This document shows, piece by piece, positions 21,729 through 29,279 of a DNA stretch of 30,861 bases. The stretch comes from a virus. The DNA lies in the IMG/VR virus record IMGVR_UViG_3300032092_000156, positions 1 through 30,861 of that record, one strand, 5' to 3'. Position 1 is the first letter of the stretch, and each line of letters opens with the position of its first letter. Below the pieces are notes generated by a model. It was not told the DNA's origin, did no database searches, and worked only from the letters and a program-made list of their open reading frames with translations. The translations under genes were made by a program, and so were the position numbers.

Positions 21729-22253
21729 ATGATAAATACTAAGTATAAGATTGACTTATCTGATTTCTATAGCGATGATGGTGGTTATTGCACTCTATTT
21801 AAATTGCTTAATGAGCCATCATTAGGTTTCAAAGAATTTATTTCTAAATCTAGAGCAAGATATGCTAGAAGAATTCAACTTAAATTGAGTAAACTAAATC
21901 TAGCACCAAAAATACATTCTAGATTATGTAAGATGACTTATGAAAGATTCTTTCCGGGCAAAAAAAGTGGCTGGGGATATGTCACAGAGTTAGCTAAGAC
22001 TGGAAATAAAAAGGTTAGATTATCTAATATACAAAAACTTGTTGATGATATATACGATAGAACCAAATTAAAATTTTGGGACTGTCATTGGGCCAATCTT
22101 GGATATATCATAAGAGAAGGCAAAAGGAAATTGGTATGTATTGATACTGGCAAAGAAACTTGGGATGGGTATGCTAATTACTTTGGAAATACTGATCCTG
22201 GCCCAAAATGTTCTTATTGCTTAAGATACAAATGTAAATGTGAAGGAATTTAA
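21729..22253 (+). CDS. Possible truncated kinase-fold protein, 174 aa
   Basis: Around residues 117-141 the sequence FWDCHWANLGYIIREG then LVCIDTG resembles the kinase/APH catalytic loop (D118, H120, N123) and the metal-binding D-x-G (D139). Before it lies APKIHSRLCKMTYERF and GWGYVTELA, which could be the hinge. No glycine-rich loop or convincing N-lobe Lys is visible, so this may be a minimal or inactive kinase-like protein. The C-terminus has CSYCLRYKCKC, a possible zinc site. Treat the kinase call as inference. Confidence 0.5.
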   Translation: MINTKYKIDLSDFYSDDGGYCTLFKLLNEPSLGFKEFISKSRARYARRIQLKLSKLNLAPKIHSRLCKMTYERFFPGKKSGWGYVTELAKTGNKKVRLSNIQKLVDDIYDRTKLKFWDCHWANLGYIIREGKRKLVCIDTGKETWDGYANYFGNTDPGPKCSYCLRYKCKCEGI

Positions 22254-22254
22254 A

Positions 22255-22605
22255 ATGCCTTATATTAAAGAAGAAAATAGACTATCTCTCGATGATTGTA
22301 TAGATCATATGGTTATTTGTTTAAAAAATAGCTCTTTTAGAGCATCATTTGATCCAGATAAAACGAATCATCTAAAAGAGGAATTGAACAATGAAGATTT
22401 TCTAGCAATAGTTGGCGATATTAATTATGTTTTTAGTCGTGTTTTAAGTGGGGTTATGGGAGATGTTTCGTATTCTAAAATAGCTATGATTACTGGTGTA
22501 TTAGAGAATATCAAGCAAGAATTTTATCGTCGTGTAGCTGAACCTTATGAAGATAAAAAGATTGTTGAAAATGGTGATATTAAAGAATACAAACGCCTAA
22601 AATAA
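22255..22605 (+). CDS. DUF6899-type conserved phage protein, 116 aa
   Basis: The arrangement MPYIKEENRLSLDDCIDHM, then GDINYVFSRVL, then ITGVLENIKQEFYRRVAEPY and a terminal NGDIKEY fits a widespread phage family (I believe DUF6899) of unknown function. I chose ATG 22255 behind AAGGA; the GTG at 22240 lies inside the previous gene. Confidence 0.72.
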   Translation: MPYIKEENRLSLDDCIDHMVICLKNSSFRASFDPDKTNHLKEELNNEDFLAIVGDINYVFSRVLSGVMGDVSYSKIAMITGVLENIKQEFYRRVAEPYEDKKIVENGDIKEYKRLK

Positions 22606-22615
22606 AGAGGCCAAA

Positions 22616-22939
22616 ATGTCTAAAAATATTGATGATGTGATTAAAGAGGTAATGAAAAGCAATAAAGATATTCATAATATGGACACGCACATATCTAAAG
22701 ACATTGCAGAAGTAAAGAAGAGTATCAAAGGAATTGAAAACAAAATAAAAGTTCTAGAAAACAAAATTGATCAAGCTATTGATATTCTGAATACGTTCAC
22801 CATTCTCATAGCCGATCAAGACGATGAAGATATGGAAGAAGGTGACGATTATTTAAACGAAGAAAAAAACGAATGGAGTCCATACGAAACTGAAGAAGAA
22901 GATTATGGATCTAATGATTATGATGATGAAGATAACTAA
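22616..22939 (+). CDS. Coiled-coil protein with acidic tail, 107 aa
   Basis: Residues about 5-65 form a heptad-rich helix with many Lys and Ile (KKSIKGIENKIKVLENKIDQ), and the last 40 residues are almost wholly Asp, Glu, Asn and Tyr. It is probably an oligomeric protein with a disordered acidic tail. Its last base is the first base of the next gene. The function is unknown. Confidence 0.6.
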   Translation: MSKNIDDVIKEVMKSNKDIHNMDTHISKDIAEVKKSIKGIENKIKVLENKIDQAIDILNTFTILIADQDDEDMEEGDDYLNEEKNEWSPYETEEEDYGSNDYDDEDN

Positions 22940-23190
22940 TGGCTAGTTTAGCTCTACTAATAACAATAATTTTTTTATGCGTGCTAATTATAGGGCCAAT
23001 TAGTTATTTATTATCGTTATTTTCTTGGATGCCTAAAATAATCAAATGGCTTTTGGCATTGTGTTGTATTTTAATTGGTGGATGGTCTTTGTTTATGCCC
23101 TTGCCTCTTTTTAGGATTTTAGGATTAATTGATCTAGCAATAGGGCTGAAAATTATAGCGGATATCTCAGAAAAGAAAACTGGAGCTTGA
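22939..23190 (+). CDS. Multi-helix membrane protein, 83 aa
   Basis: Two or three hydrophobic helices (about residues 3-28, 36-53 and 58-73) with few charges outside the last residues. The order ...GPISYLLSLFSW... then ...GGWSLFMPLPLFRILGL indicates a compact integral membrane protein. The function is unknown. The rIIA promoter overlaps its stop. Confidence 0.65.
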   Translation: MASLALLITIIFLCVLIIGPISYLLSLFSWMPKIIKWLLALCCILIGGWSLFMPLPLFRILGLIDLAIGLKIIADISEKKTGA

Positions 23191-23215
23191 CAAGCGTGAT
23201 TGCCGATGATATACT
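23187..23215 (+). promoter_or_regulatory. Sigma70-type promoter for rIIA
   Basis: TTGACA at 23187-23192, a 17-base spacer with ATTGCCGATGA, and TATACT at 23210-23215, 41 bases before the rIIA start. Confidence 0.88.
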
Positions 23216-23256
23216 TGGAGCATCAAGGGAAACGATAACACTTTTGGAGAACACAG

Positions 23257-25947
23257 ATGAAGTTGGCAGACAGGACGATTGAGACTCACAGCGTTGGTGT
23301 TGCAAGCAGGAACCAGTTCAATATTGCTCAGACAAGCAAGATGTTTAAAATCCTTTCAGACTCTCTCTATTCTGATAAGGTTATGGCTGCAATTCGTGAG
23401 CTTTCTACTAATGCTTATGATAGTCATATCTCTGCCGGTAATAAGAATCCTTTTAAGGTTACTTTGCCCACCGCTGCCAATCCCTCCTTTATGGTCAGAG
23501 ATTATGGTACTGGTCTTAGTCAGGCAGATATGGAGGACTTGTATACAACCTACGGAGCATCCAACAAGAATGATAGCAATGACTTTGTTGGTTGTCTTGG
23601 TCTAGGGTCTAAGAGTCCGTTCGCTTATACCAAGAGCTTCACCACTGCATCATATTACAATGGTAAAAAATATACCTATATTGCAGCAATTGACGAGGGT
23701 GGTGTTCCTACTCTGAATCTTTTTAATACTACCGAAACATCTGAACCTAATGGTCTTGAGATTAGTTTTGCTGTTAAGCAGCATGACTTTCAAGAGTTCA
23801 CCGATAAGGCTAAGAGAATTTTCCATTATTTCCGAATGAAACCCATCCTTGAAGGTGGTATTGGTGGGAATCTTATGGATCATAAGTATAGCAATACTAA
23901 TATTATCATTAGTGGTGATGGTTGGAGAGTTTGCAGACTTAATAATGATAACAGTTATTTCCCAAGTAGTTATCATAGAATTGATAGTGGTATCATTGCT
24001 ATCATGGGCAATATCGCGTATCCTGTTCAAACCGCACAGATTGTTGGTCAAGAAAAGGATGAGATGCCCGATCATATCCAGAAGTGGAATAGGGCTTTCC
24101 AGAAAGCAGACATTGATTCTTGGAAGAGTTTTGTGGGAGAGATTCTTAACTCCGGCCTTTATCTTGAACTAGATTTTGGTATCGGTGAACTTGAGATGGA
24201 TGTTAGCCGCGAAGGTTTGCAGTATACCAAGGATGTAATTAAAGCACTGCGTAAAAAGACCCAAGAAATTTACATGGAGATGAAGGAAGAATTCTCTAAG
24301 AAGATTCAAGCATCTAAGACCAAGGTAGAAGCAATTACTTCATATTATACTATGAATGAATTAGCTGGTGGCTGGGGTGTTGGTGCCACTTGGACTGATC
24401 CCAAGGGTAAAGATCATCCGATCAACTCTGGAAATGATTTGGAATATAAAATTCCTGCTGGCAAGAGCCTGTACGTTTTTAATTATAAGACTGCTGGCTA
24501 TCGTTCTCGTCGCCAAGTTGCTCTGACAGATAAGATTCATCATGAAACTCTTACTGGTAAAGGTTCCTACTACTGGAATAACCAGAGGAAGAAAGGCACA
24601 ATGGCTTTCTTTATCTGTGATGTTAAGGGTGAAGAAAGTGCCAAGAAGATCATCACAAAGTATTGCAATACTAATGATTGTTTTGCATACTTGATGCTTG
24701 ATACTAAGGACTATACCAAGAGTGGTGAAGGTTTTGATAAACTTATCGAAGATGTTGGATCTGAAAATCTGCTCAAGGTTTCAGACTACAAGCATCTTAC
24801 TCAAAGTTCTGGCCCAAGAAAGTCTTACAATAGAAATTCTAATGGTAGCGTAAGCGATCAAGATGTATTCTTTATTCATGGCTATGACGATGATAGTAAG
24901 CAGATCACCAATCCTTATAATGATGCTACTTGTCTCAGAATTCTTTCAGAAGAACAACTAGAGGATTTTCTAGAGCAGGACGAGATCGTTTACGTTCCTA
25001 TGCTTCGATATAAGACTGAGGCTGAATCTGGTCATCCTGAGATTAATGATATCGCTATCACTCTTAGAGATGAAAGCTTGAAGTTCGTAGTCAAGGATTT
25101 GTTGGGAGATAGTAAGATTTACGCTATCAAAAACGCTTTTGTTAAAAAGCTTCAAAACGATGGATATAATCTTGTCAGTTTTAATGAATTCTTTAAGCGT
25201 CAGTTAAAGATTGTTGCTCAGAAACATTTTTCAAGCTTGGCTTCTTTCAATAATCTTGTTGAATTCTGTAAGAAAGAATATGCAAGCGAGGAACACAAGA
25301 ATAACCAATATAGATATTATAATCATGGAACTATGGACAAGCAGTTCATGTTTCATATGTTAAATATCTTTGGATTGAACTATGAAAAGTTTATTGGAAG
25401 CAAAACTCTAGTTGAGTGCATAGACACTACTATGCTCATGGAATTCTTTGCTAATACTGTTCATGACAGTAACTTTAGGATTGAAAGATTCTCTCAATCA
25501 GATTATTTCTCTCATATCTCAAAGCTAATGGACAAGGCCAATATCCGATCAGTAGATAGCAAGGATATTCGTAAGGCTAGTTTAGCCTACAATGTCTTGA
25601 CCAGTTTGATTAGTCAATCGCTTTATATCGGATCTAATTCTGATAAAGCCCAAACTTATTTGAAGATTATTAAGGGTGAGTCTAAGGAAAACTTTAAACT
25701 GCCAGCAATCTCTAAGATTAGAGAGAGTGTCAGAACAGAACTTGATAAGAATCCTATGTTAAAGTATATTCTTGGCAGTCATCAAGTTACTGGAACTCTT
25801 ACTGACCTAAAAACTAAGAAGAATCCTATTAATCAACTTGATGAGCGTCACTCGTATTATAATAATGATGGTAAGGATTGGATCATGCAGATGAGCCAAG
25901 AGAATATTGACCTATTTAGAATTCAGTTGAGCAGTTTAGTCAAGTAG
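23257..25947 (+). CDS. rIIA: RIIA-like protein with GHKL ATPase domain
   Basis: An 896-aa homologue of T4 rIIA, a membrane-associated protein needed for lysis inhibition and growth on lambda lysogens. The GHKL ATP-binding domain shows the N box IRELSTNAYDSH (Glu48, Asn52), the G1 box VRDYGTGLS (Asp82) and the G2 segment GCLGLGSKSPFAYTKSF near residues 112-128. It is longer than T4 rIIA (725 aa), mainly in the C-terminal half. Codon use favours AAG and GGT. It is followed by the rIIB-like gene with a separate promoter. Confidence 0.88.
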   Translation: MKLADRTIETHSVGVASRNQFNIAQTSKMFKILSDSLYSDKVMAAIRELSTNAYDSHISAGNKNPFKVTLPTAANPSFMVRDYGTGLSQADMEDLYTTYGASNKNDSNDFVGCLGLGSKSPFAYTKSFTTASYYNGKKYTYIAAIDEGGVPTLNLFNTTETSEPNGLEISFAVKQHDFQEFTDKAKRIFHYFRMKPILEGGIGGNLMDHKYSNTNIIISGDGWRVCRLNNDNSYFPSSYHRIDSGIIAIMGNIAYPVQTAQIVGQEKDEMPDHIQKWNRAFQKADIDSWKSFVGEILNSGLYLELDFGIGELEMDVSREGLQYTKDVIKALRKKTQEIYMEMKEEFSKKIQASKTKVEAITSYYTMNELAGGWGVGATWTDPKGKDHPINSGNDLEYKIPAGKSLYVFNYKTAGYRSRRQVALTDKIHHETLTGKGSYYWNNQRKKGTMAFFICDVKGEESAKKIITKYCNTNDCFAYLMLDTKDYTKSGEGFDKLIEDVGSENLLKVSDYKHLTQSSGPRKSYNRNSNGSVSDQDVFFIHGYDDDSKQITNPYNDATCLRILSEEQLEDFLEQDEIVYVPMLRYKTEAESGHPEINDIAITLRDESLKFVVKDLLGDSKIYAIKNAFVKKLQNDGYNLVSFNEFFKRQLKIVAQKHFSSLASFNNLVEFCKKEYASEEHKNNQYRYYNHGTMDKQFMFHMLNIFGLNYEKFIGSKTLVECIDTTMLMEFFANTVHDSNFRIERFSQSDYFSHISKLMDKANIRSVDSKDIRKASLAYNVLTSLISQSLYIGSNSDKAQTYLKIIKGESKENFKLPAISKIRESVRTELDKNPMLKYILGSHQVTGTLTDLKTKKNPINQLDERHSYYNNDGKDWIMQMSQENIDLFRIQLSSLVK

Positions 25948-25968
25948 TCAGAAATTTCTCAAGACCCC

Positions 25969-25996
25969 TTGACAAGCTTGCCGATTAGTGTAAAAT
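25969..25996 (+). promoter_or_regulatory. Sigma70-type promoter for rIIB
   Basis: TTGACA at 25969-25974, a 16-base spacer with TTGCCGATTAG, and TAAAAT at 25991-25996, in the gap between rIIA and rIIB. Confidence 0.85.
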
Positions 25997-26040
25997 GACA
26001 GTATCACAGGTATCGTAACTAAAAACTAGGAGTTTGGATT

Positions 26041-26937
26041 ATGGCTGTTCCGTTTATGTTTGTGGATGGTAATTTGACGCTGGTTCTTAATAATCAGAGT
26101 TATCAGGTGTTGCCAGATCATATCAACTATAAGTTGATTCTGGAAAGACTTCCCTCTGCTACGGCAGAGGAACTACTGGAAGTTGTTGATGTTCAGAAAG
26201 CTGTTGCTACTTTTAGCGATGGTCTTGTGGAGATCAAGAATGGACAGGTTCTCTACGAGGGTGAGGAAGTTCACGGTAGTATTAGTAAGCGTATTCTGGA
26301 GTTTATGAGTAAGGGTCTACCTTTTCAGCCCCTTGTTAATTTCCTGAATAATCTCATGGAAAATCCAAGTATGCAGAGTCAGAAGGAACTGTATGATTTC
26401 TTGGAGCATGAGCATCTGCCCATCACTGAGGATGGTTTCTTCCTCGCCTATAAGGCTGTTCGTTCAGACTTTAAGGATAAGTATAGGGGAGTTTTTGATA
26501 ACAGGGTTGGTCAGGTCTGCCAAATGCAACGAGCAAAGGTAGATGATGATCGTGGTCGTGGTTGTTCTAATGGACTTCATGCTGGAGCATTGAATTATGT
26601 TGCTGGTTATGGTAGTCTGGAGGCTGGCGACCGCATCGTGATCGTCAAGATTAATCCCAAGGATGTTGTTAGCGTTCCTAGTGATTGCAACTATGAAAAG
26701 CTTCGCACTTGCCGCTACGAAGTAGTTGGTGAGTATGAGGGCGAATTGCTCAAGCCTCTTTATAAGGCTGATTTTAGTCAGGATGATTACGAGGACGATG
26801 AGGATGATTATCTGAATGACTATGATGAGAGCTATTGGGATCAGTTTGATGACGAAGATGAAGATGAGGATGATCTTGATAGTGACGAAGAAGATGAGAT
26901 GGATGATGAAGATGGGAGTAACGGTTTCTATAAGTAA
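26041..26937 (+). CDS. rIIB: RIIB-like protein with acidic C-terminal tail
   Basis: A 298-aa relative of T4 rIIB. The recognisable core is LYDFLEHEHLPITEDGFFLA then YKAVRSDFKDKYRGVFDNRV, followed by GRGCSNGLHAGALNYVAGYG, VIVKINPKDVVSVPSDCNYE and CRYEVVGEY. An N-terminal MAVPFMFVDGNLTLVL strand region precedes it. The last 45 residues are a run of Asp and Glu, longer than I would expect from the family, possibly for partner binding. It has its own promoter and a TAGGAG ribosome site, so rIIA and rIIB can be regulated separately. Confidence 0.9.
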   Translation: MAVPFMFVDGNLTLVLNNQSYQVLPDHINYKLILERLPSATAEELLEVVDVQKAVATFSDGLVEIKNGQVLYEGEEVHGSISKRILEFMSKGLPFQPLVNFLNNLMENPSMQSQKELYDFLEHEHLPITEDGFFLAYKAVRSDFKDKYRGVFDNRVGQVCQMQRAKVDDDRGRGCSNGLHAGALNYVAGYGSLEAGDRIVIVKINPKDVVSVPSDCNYEKLRTCRYEVVGEYEGELLKPLYKADFSQDDYEDDEDDYLNDYDESYWDQFDDEDEDEDDLDSDEEDEMDDEDGSNGFYK

Positions 26938-26944
26938 AAAGCCA

Positions 26945-27025
26945 AGGTGGTGTTTGGAACTTGTAAGATAGTACCTATATAGTTTTTACTATCATACAAT
27001 AGAGGTTCGATTCCTCTACCATCTT
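26945..27025 (+). ncRNA. tRNA-like RNA without D stem or anticodon loop, G3-U70 acceptor
   Basis: The acceptor AGGTGGT (26945-26951) pairs all seven positions with ACCATCT (27018-27024), with a G-U at position 3-70. The T arm is AGAGG-TTCGATT-CCTCT. Between them a nine-base unpaired piece with GG (GTTTGGAAC) replaces the D arm. A long hairpin (TTGTA/TACAA plus GATAGTA/TACTATC, separated by one A-A mismatch, loop of 13) replaces the anticodon arm. No ordinary cloverleaf can be drawn. The architecture matches the tRNA-like domain of tmRNA, and G3-U70 is the alanyl-tRNA synthetase determinant. It lies between rIIB and the primase, without its own promoter. A decayed tRNA is the alternative. Confidence 0.65.
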
Positions 27026-27104
27026 TTTAGATATTGCTCTTGATGGTGATGTTCACTATCCCAATATCAAAATTGTAGATAGGAAGTTGGAAAAAGGAAA
27101 ACAA

Positions 27105-28247
27105 ATGTTCAGCGACAATATTGGTTTCAATCCGTTTGATAAAGATAACAATGTTCATGCCAACGGCCATGCTCAAAATAGACAAAGATTTTTGAATTCA
27201 TTCAATCAGAATCATATCTTTATCTATAATGGTAATCCTCGTAAGAAGATTAGCAGTATGAGTCATACTAATGATATTAATGAGATGCTTGAAGCAAACA
27301 TTAATAATCATTCCGATTCATATTTTTATGTGAATGGTGGTCGTAAGGTTTACGCTATCAAACAGTTCACCAGTTGTTTCTGTGATATGGATGCTGGGCG
27401 AGATGATCAAGGCAGTTATTTTAAGCCTAGTATTGTAATGCAAAAGAAGAAAGAATTTCTAAATAAGATCAACAGTTTTCCTGTTAAGCCAAGTTGGGTT
27501 GTTGATACTCGCAATGGCTATCAGTGCTACTGGATTTTTGATGATGCTTCAAGAAACATTGTTGGTTCTAACCAGACTTTCTGGAATGGACTACAGAAGA
27601 AACTGGTAAATTACTTTGGTGGTGATCCAAGAGCTATCAAGGCTAATCAGATTTATCGTGTTCCTTATACTTGGTGGCGTAAAGAGTGGGAGAAGAAAGC
27701 TCCATACTTCACAAGTCTGCTTCATGGTAGCACTGGTCAACCGATTAATGTTGCTGATCTAAAGTCTGCTCTTACTGGTCAACCAGCTACCTTACAGATC
27801 ATTGCTGATAAGTGTAGCGATGAATGGTATAAAGGTTATGCTAAGGCATATAAGCAGTCTGATATTACTGGAGTTCCAGTGTCAGTCAATGTTGCAACAG
27901 AAATTCTCAATCAAATGAGAGTTTCAAGTCCTGAGAAGTATAATAATAGTGGCCCAGATTATTGCAAGGCTGTTTATGGTCATACCAAGAGTACAGTTTT
28001 TCAAAAGGCTTATGGCGATCCAATGCCAGTTCAACCAATCCAAGATGAGGATGCTCTGGTAGACGATAGGATGCCCGTAGAGGACGAAGATATGAGTCTG
28101 GATGGTCAGCAGACCAAGCTTTTAAAAACGGTCGTGGAGTTCCTTAATCAAGTCTCAACGCCGCTCTACTTTAGCAACAATAGATTCTTGTCCAACTCTG
28201 CTAAAGACCTTGCTTCTCAAATTAGTGACAAGTTTTGTATCGGGTGA
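27105..28247 (+). CDS. Archaeo-eukaryotic-type primase-like protein, 380 aa
   Basis: The protein shows AEP/RepB-type primase features. FCDMDAG near residue 95 supplies the acidic metal ligands, and PSWVVDTRNGYQCYWIFDD carries the nucleotide-binding His/Gln-Trp region. FGGDPRAIKANQIYRVPYTW then holds the third motif. Such enzymes make RNA/DNA primers for replication. No helicase domain follows; the C-terminal third is variable and acidic. I chose ATG 27105 behind AAAAAGGAAAAC; a TTG at 27087 is in the same frame, and the frame stays open back to 27003. Confidence 0.72.
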   Translation: MFSDNIGFNPFDKDNNVHANGHAQNRQRFLNSFNQNHIFIYNGNPRKKISSMSHTNDINEMLEANINNHSDSYFYVNGGRKVYAIKQFTSCFCDMDAGRDDQGSYFKPSIVMQKKKEFLNKINSFPVKPSWVVDTRNGYQCYWIFDDASRNIVGSNQTFWNGLQKKLVNYFGGDPRAIKANQIYRVPYTWWRKEWEKKAPYFTSLLHGSTGQPINVADLKSALTGQPATLQIIADKCSDEWYKGYAKAYKQSDITGVPVSVNVATEILNQMRVSSPEKYNNSGPDYCKAVYGHTKSTVFQKAYGDPMPVQPIQDEDALVDDRMPVEDEDMSLDGQQTKLLKTVVEFLNQVSTPLYFSNNRFLSNSAKDLASQISDKFCIG

Positions 28248-28254
28248 GGGTTTA

Positions 28255-28291
28255 GTGTCAGGGGTATTGGAGATTCCATACCCTTTGACAC
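28255..28291 (+). promoter_or_regulatory. Strong intergenic hairpin after the primase gene
   Basis: GTGTCA pairs with TGACAC (28255-28260 with 28286-28291), and GGGTAT pairs with ATACCC inside, then GGA/TCC around GAT. About 15 base pairs in total. No U-run follows, so an intrinsic terminator is unlikely; mRNA processing or stability control is more plausible. Confidence 0.55.
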
Positions 28292-28312
28292 AACCACATA
28301 AGGAGAAAACAA

Positions 28313-28591
28313 ATGGGCAGACATACTAATAAATTAACACAGATGTTGCTTGATGACGAATCAGCGAAACAAGAATTTGTTGAACTGATGAAGAAATACA
28401 ATTGTTCTTTCGATGTATATGAACACATAAAAAATAATGGTTTTAGAGGCATTAAATTCTATAACGGATATCAAACTATGTGTCATGTTATACGTCGATT
28501 AGGATTTAAAGGAGCAAGAAGAGGAAGAAAACCAACAAGACCATATGTAATTGCTCATACTGGATCAAGATGGTCTAATATAGAAAATTGA
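28313..28591 (+). CDS. Small basic protein, probably DNA-binding, 92 aa
   Basis: A helix-rich N-terminus (QMLLDDESAKQEFVELMKKY) is followed by SFDVYEHIKNNGFRGIKF and a basic segment GFKGARRGRKPTRPY, an AT-hook-like GRKP element. The architecture suggests a nucleic-acid-binding accessory protein, without proof. AAGGAGA before the ATG is a good ribosome-binding site. Confidence 0.6.
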   Translation: MGRHTNKLTQMLLDDESAKQEFVELMKKYNCSFDVYEHIKNNGFRGIKFYNGYQTMCHVIRRLGFKGARRGRKPTRPYVIAHTGSRWSNIEN

Positions 28592-28598
28592 GAATTTT

Positions 28599-29015
28599 AT
28601 GGGACAACAAGACGAAGATTACAACTACGATGATAACTATGAAGATAATAGTCAGGACAATTTAGAGAGTCAGCATAAAAATTATTTCAAGTTTGATCCC
28701 GACGCTTGGGATGCTTGGGGTAAGTTTTTGAGCGATGCTCTAAACAATATAGTTGAGTATCCTTCAAATGTATGGTATATTGGCCCCAGCTTTCCTAAAG
28801 GTTCGTTACCTGTGAATGATTACCTCTCCAAATCAGGGAACTTCAAAAACTCCCTGTATTTGGGGAGCAATCATTATAAAGAACCGGTATACAAGACAAA
28901 ATACTTTATTGAAAATAAGTTAGATATTGAGTATAGGAATCATTTAGTAGCAAACGCTGTTCACTTCCTACAACAGCCAAATTACTATGAAGGACTGTTC
29001 GATATTTTAAATTAA
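28599..29015 (+). CDS. Hypothetical protein with acidic N-terminus, 138 aa
   Basis: Function not recognised. The first 30 residues are rich in Asp, Glu, Asn and Tyr, then FKFDPDAWDAWGKFLSDAL begins a helical domain. Strand-like segments near YIGPSFPKGSLP precede a C-terminal helix (HLVANAVHFLQQPNYY). The coding sequence contains a very stable inverted repeat described separately. Confidence 0.55.
   Translation: MGQQDEDYNYDDNYEDNSQDNLESQHKNYFKFDPDAWDAWGKFLSDALNNIVEYPSNVWYIGPSFPKGSLPVNDYLSKSGNFKNSLYLGSNHYKEPVYKTKYFIENKLDIEYRNHLVANAVHFLQQPNYYEGLFDILN
28824..28867 (+). repeat. Long perfect-like inverted repeat inside a coding sequence
   Basis: CTCTCCAAAT (28824-28833) pairs with ATTTGGGGAG (28858-28867), and CAGGGA with TCCCTG inside, separated by one unpaired T on the 3' side and an 11-base loop. 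The 16-pair stem is far stronger than expected for AT-rich coding sequence. Confidence 0.75.
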
Positions 29016-29024
29016 GGAAAAAGG

Positions 29025-29279
29025 ATGCTACCAGCAACGCTTTTGTATTTAGGAATGTTTTTTAGTTCATTCACAGAAACTCCTTTTGTTGCTTATGATC
29101 TAGCTAAACATATGAGTAAAGCACAAAGGATAGAATGGACAAAGATGACAGATGATGAGAATAATGTAAGATTTACTATTACATTTTATAACATGCCAAT
29201 TTTAGCCGAACTGGGTTTTGAAAGAACTTTTGTAGACAAACACAACAACTGTCAAACAGAGCTTAATAAGAAAAAATGA
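29025..29279 (+). CDS. Small hypothetical protein, 84 aa
   Basis: A hydrophobic N-terminus (MLPATLLYLGMFFSSF) could be a signal or anchor helix. It is followed by a soluble part with RFTITFYNMPILAELGF and a Lys-rich end. The ATG lies after AAGGAAAAAGG. The function is unknown. Its stop overlaps the next ATG by four bases. Confidence 0.55.
   Translation: MLPATLLYLGMFFSSFTETPFVAYDLAKHMSKAQRIEWTKMTDDENNVRFTITFYNMPILAELGFERTFVDKHNNCQTELNKKK

Noticed and set aside
23279-24172. Overlapping + and - strand frames inside rIIA
   Set aside because: They are frameshift shadows of the rIIA gene, whose frame carries the ATPase motifs.
26945-27025. Ordinary tRNA-Tyr or tRNA-Lys at this site
   Set aside because: Candidate anticodons (GTA, TTT) cannot be placed in a 7-base loop with a paired stem, and no D stem forms; the long-arm fold pairs much better.
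27001-27028. Hairpin AGAGG/CCTCT followed by a T-run as an intrinsic terminator
   Set aside because: Seven bases separate the stem from the T-run, and the stem is better explained as a T arm because the flanking bases pair as a full acceptor stem.
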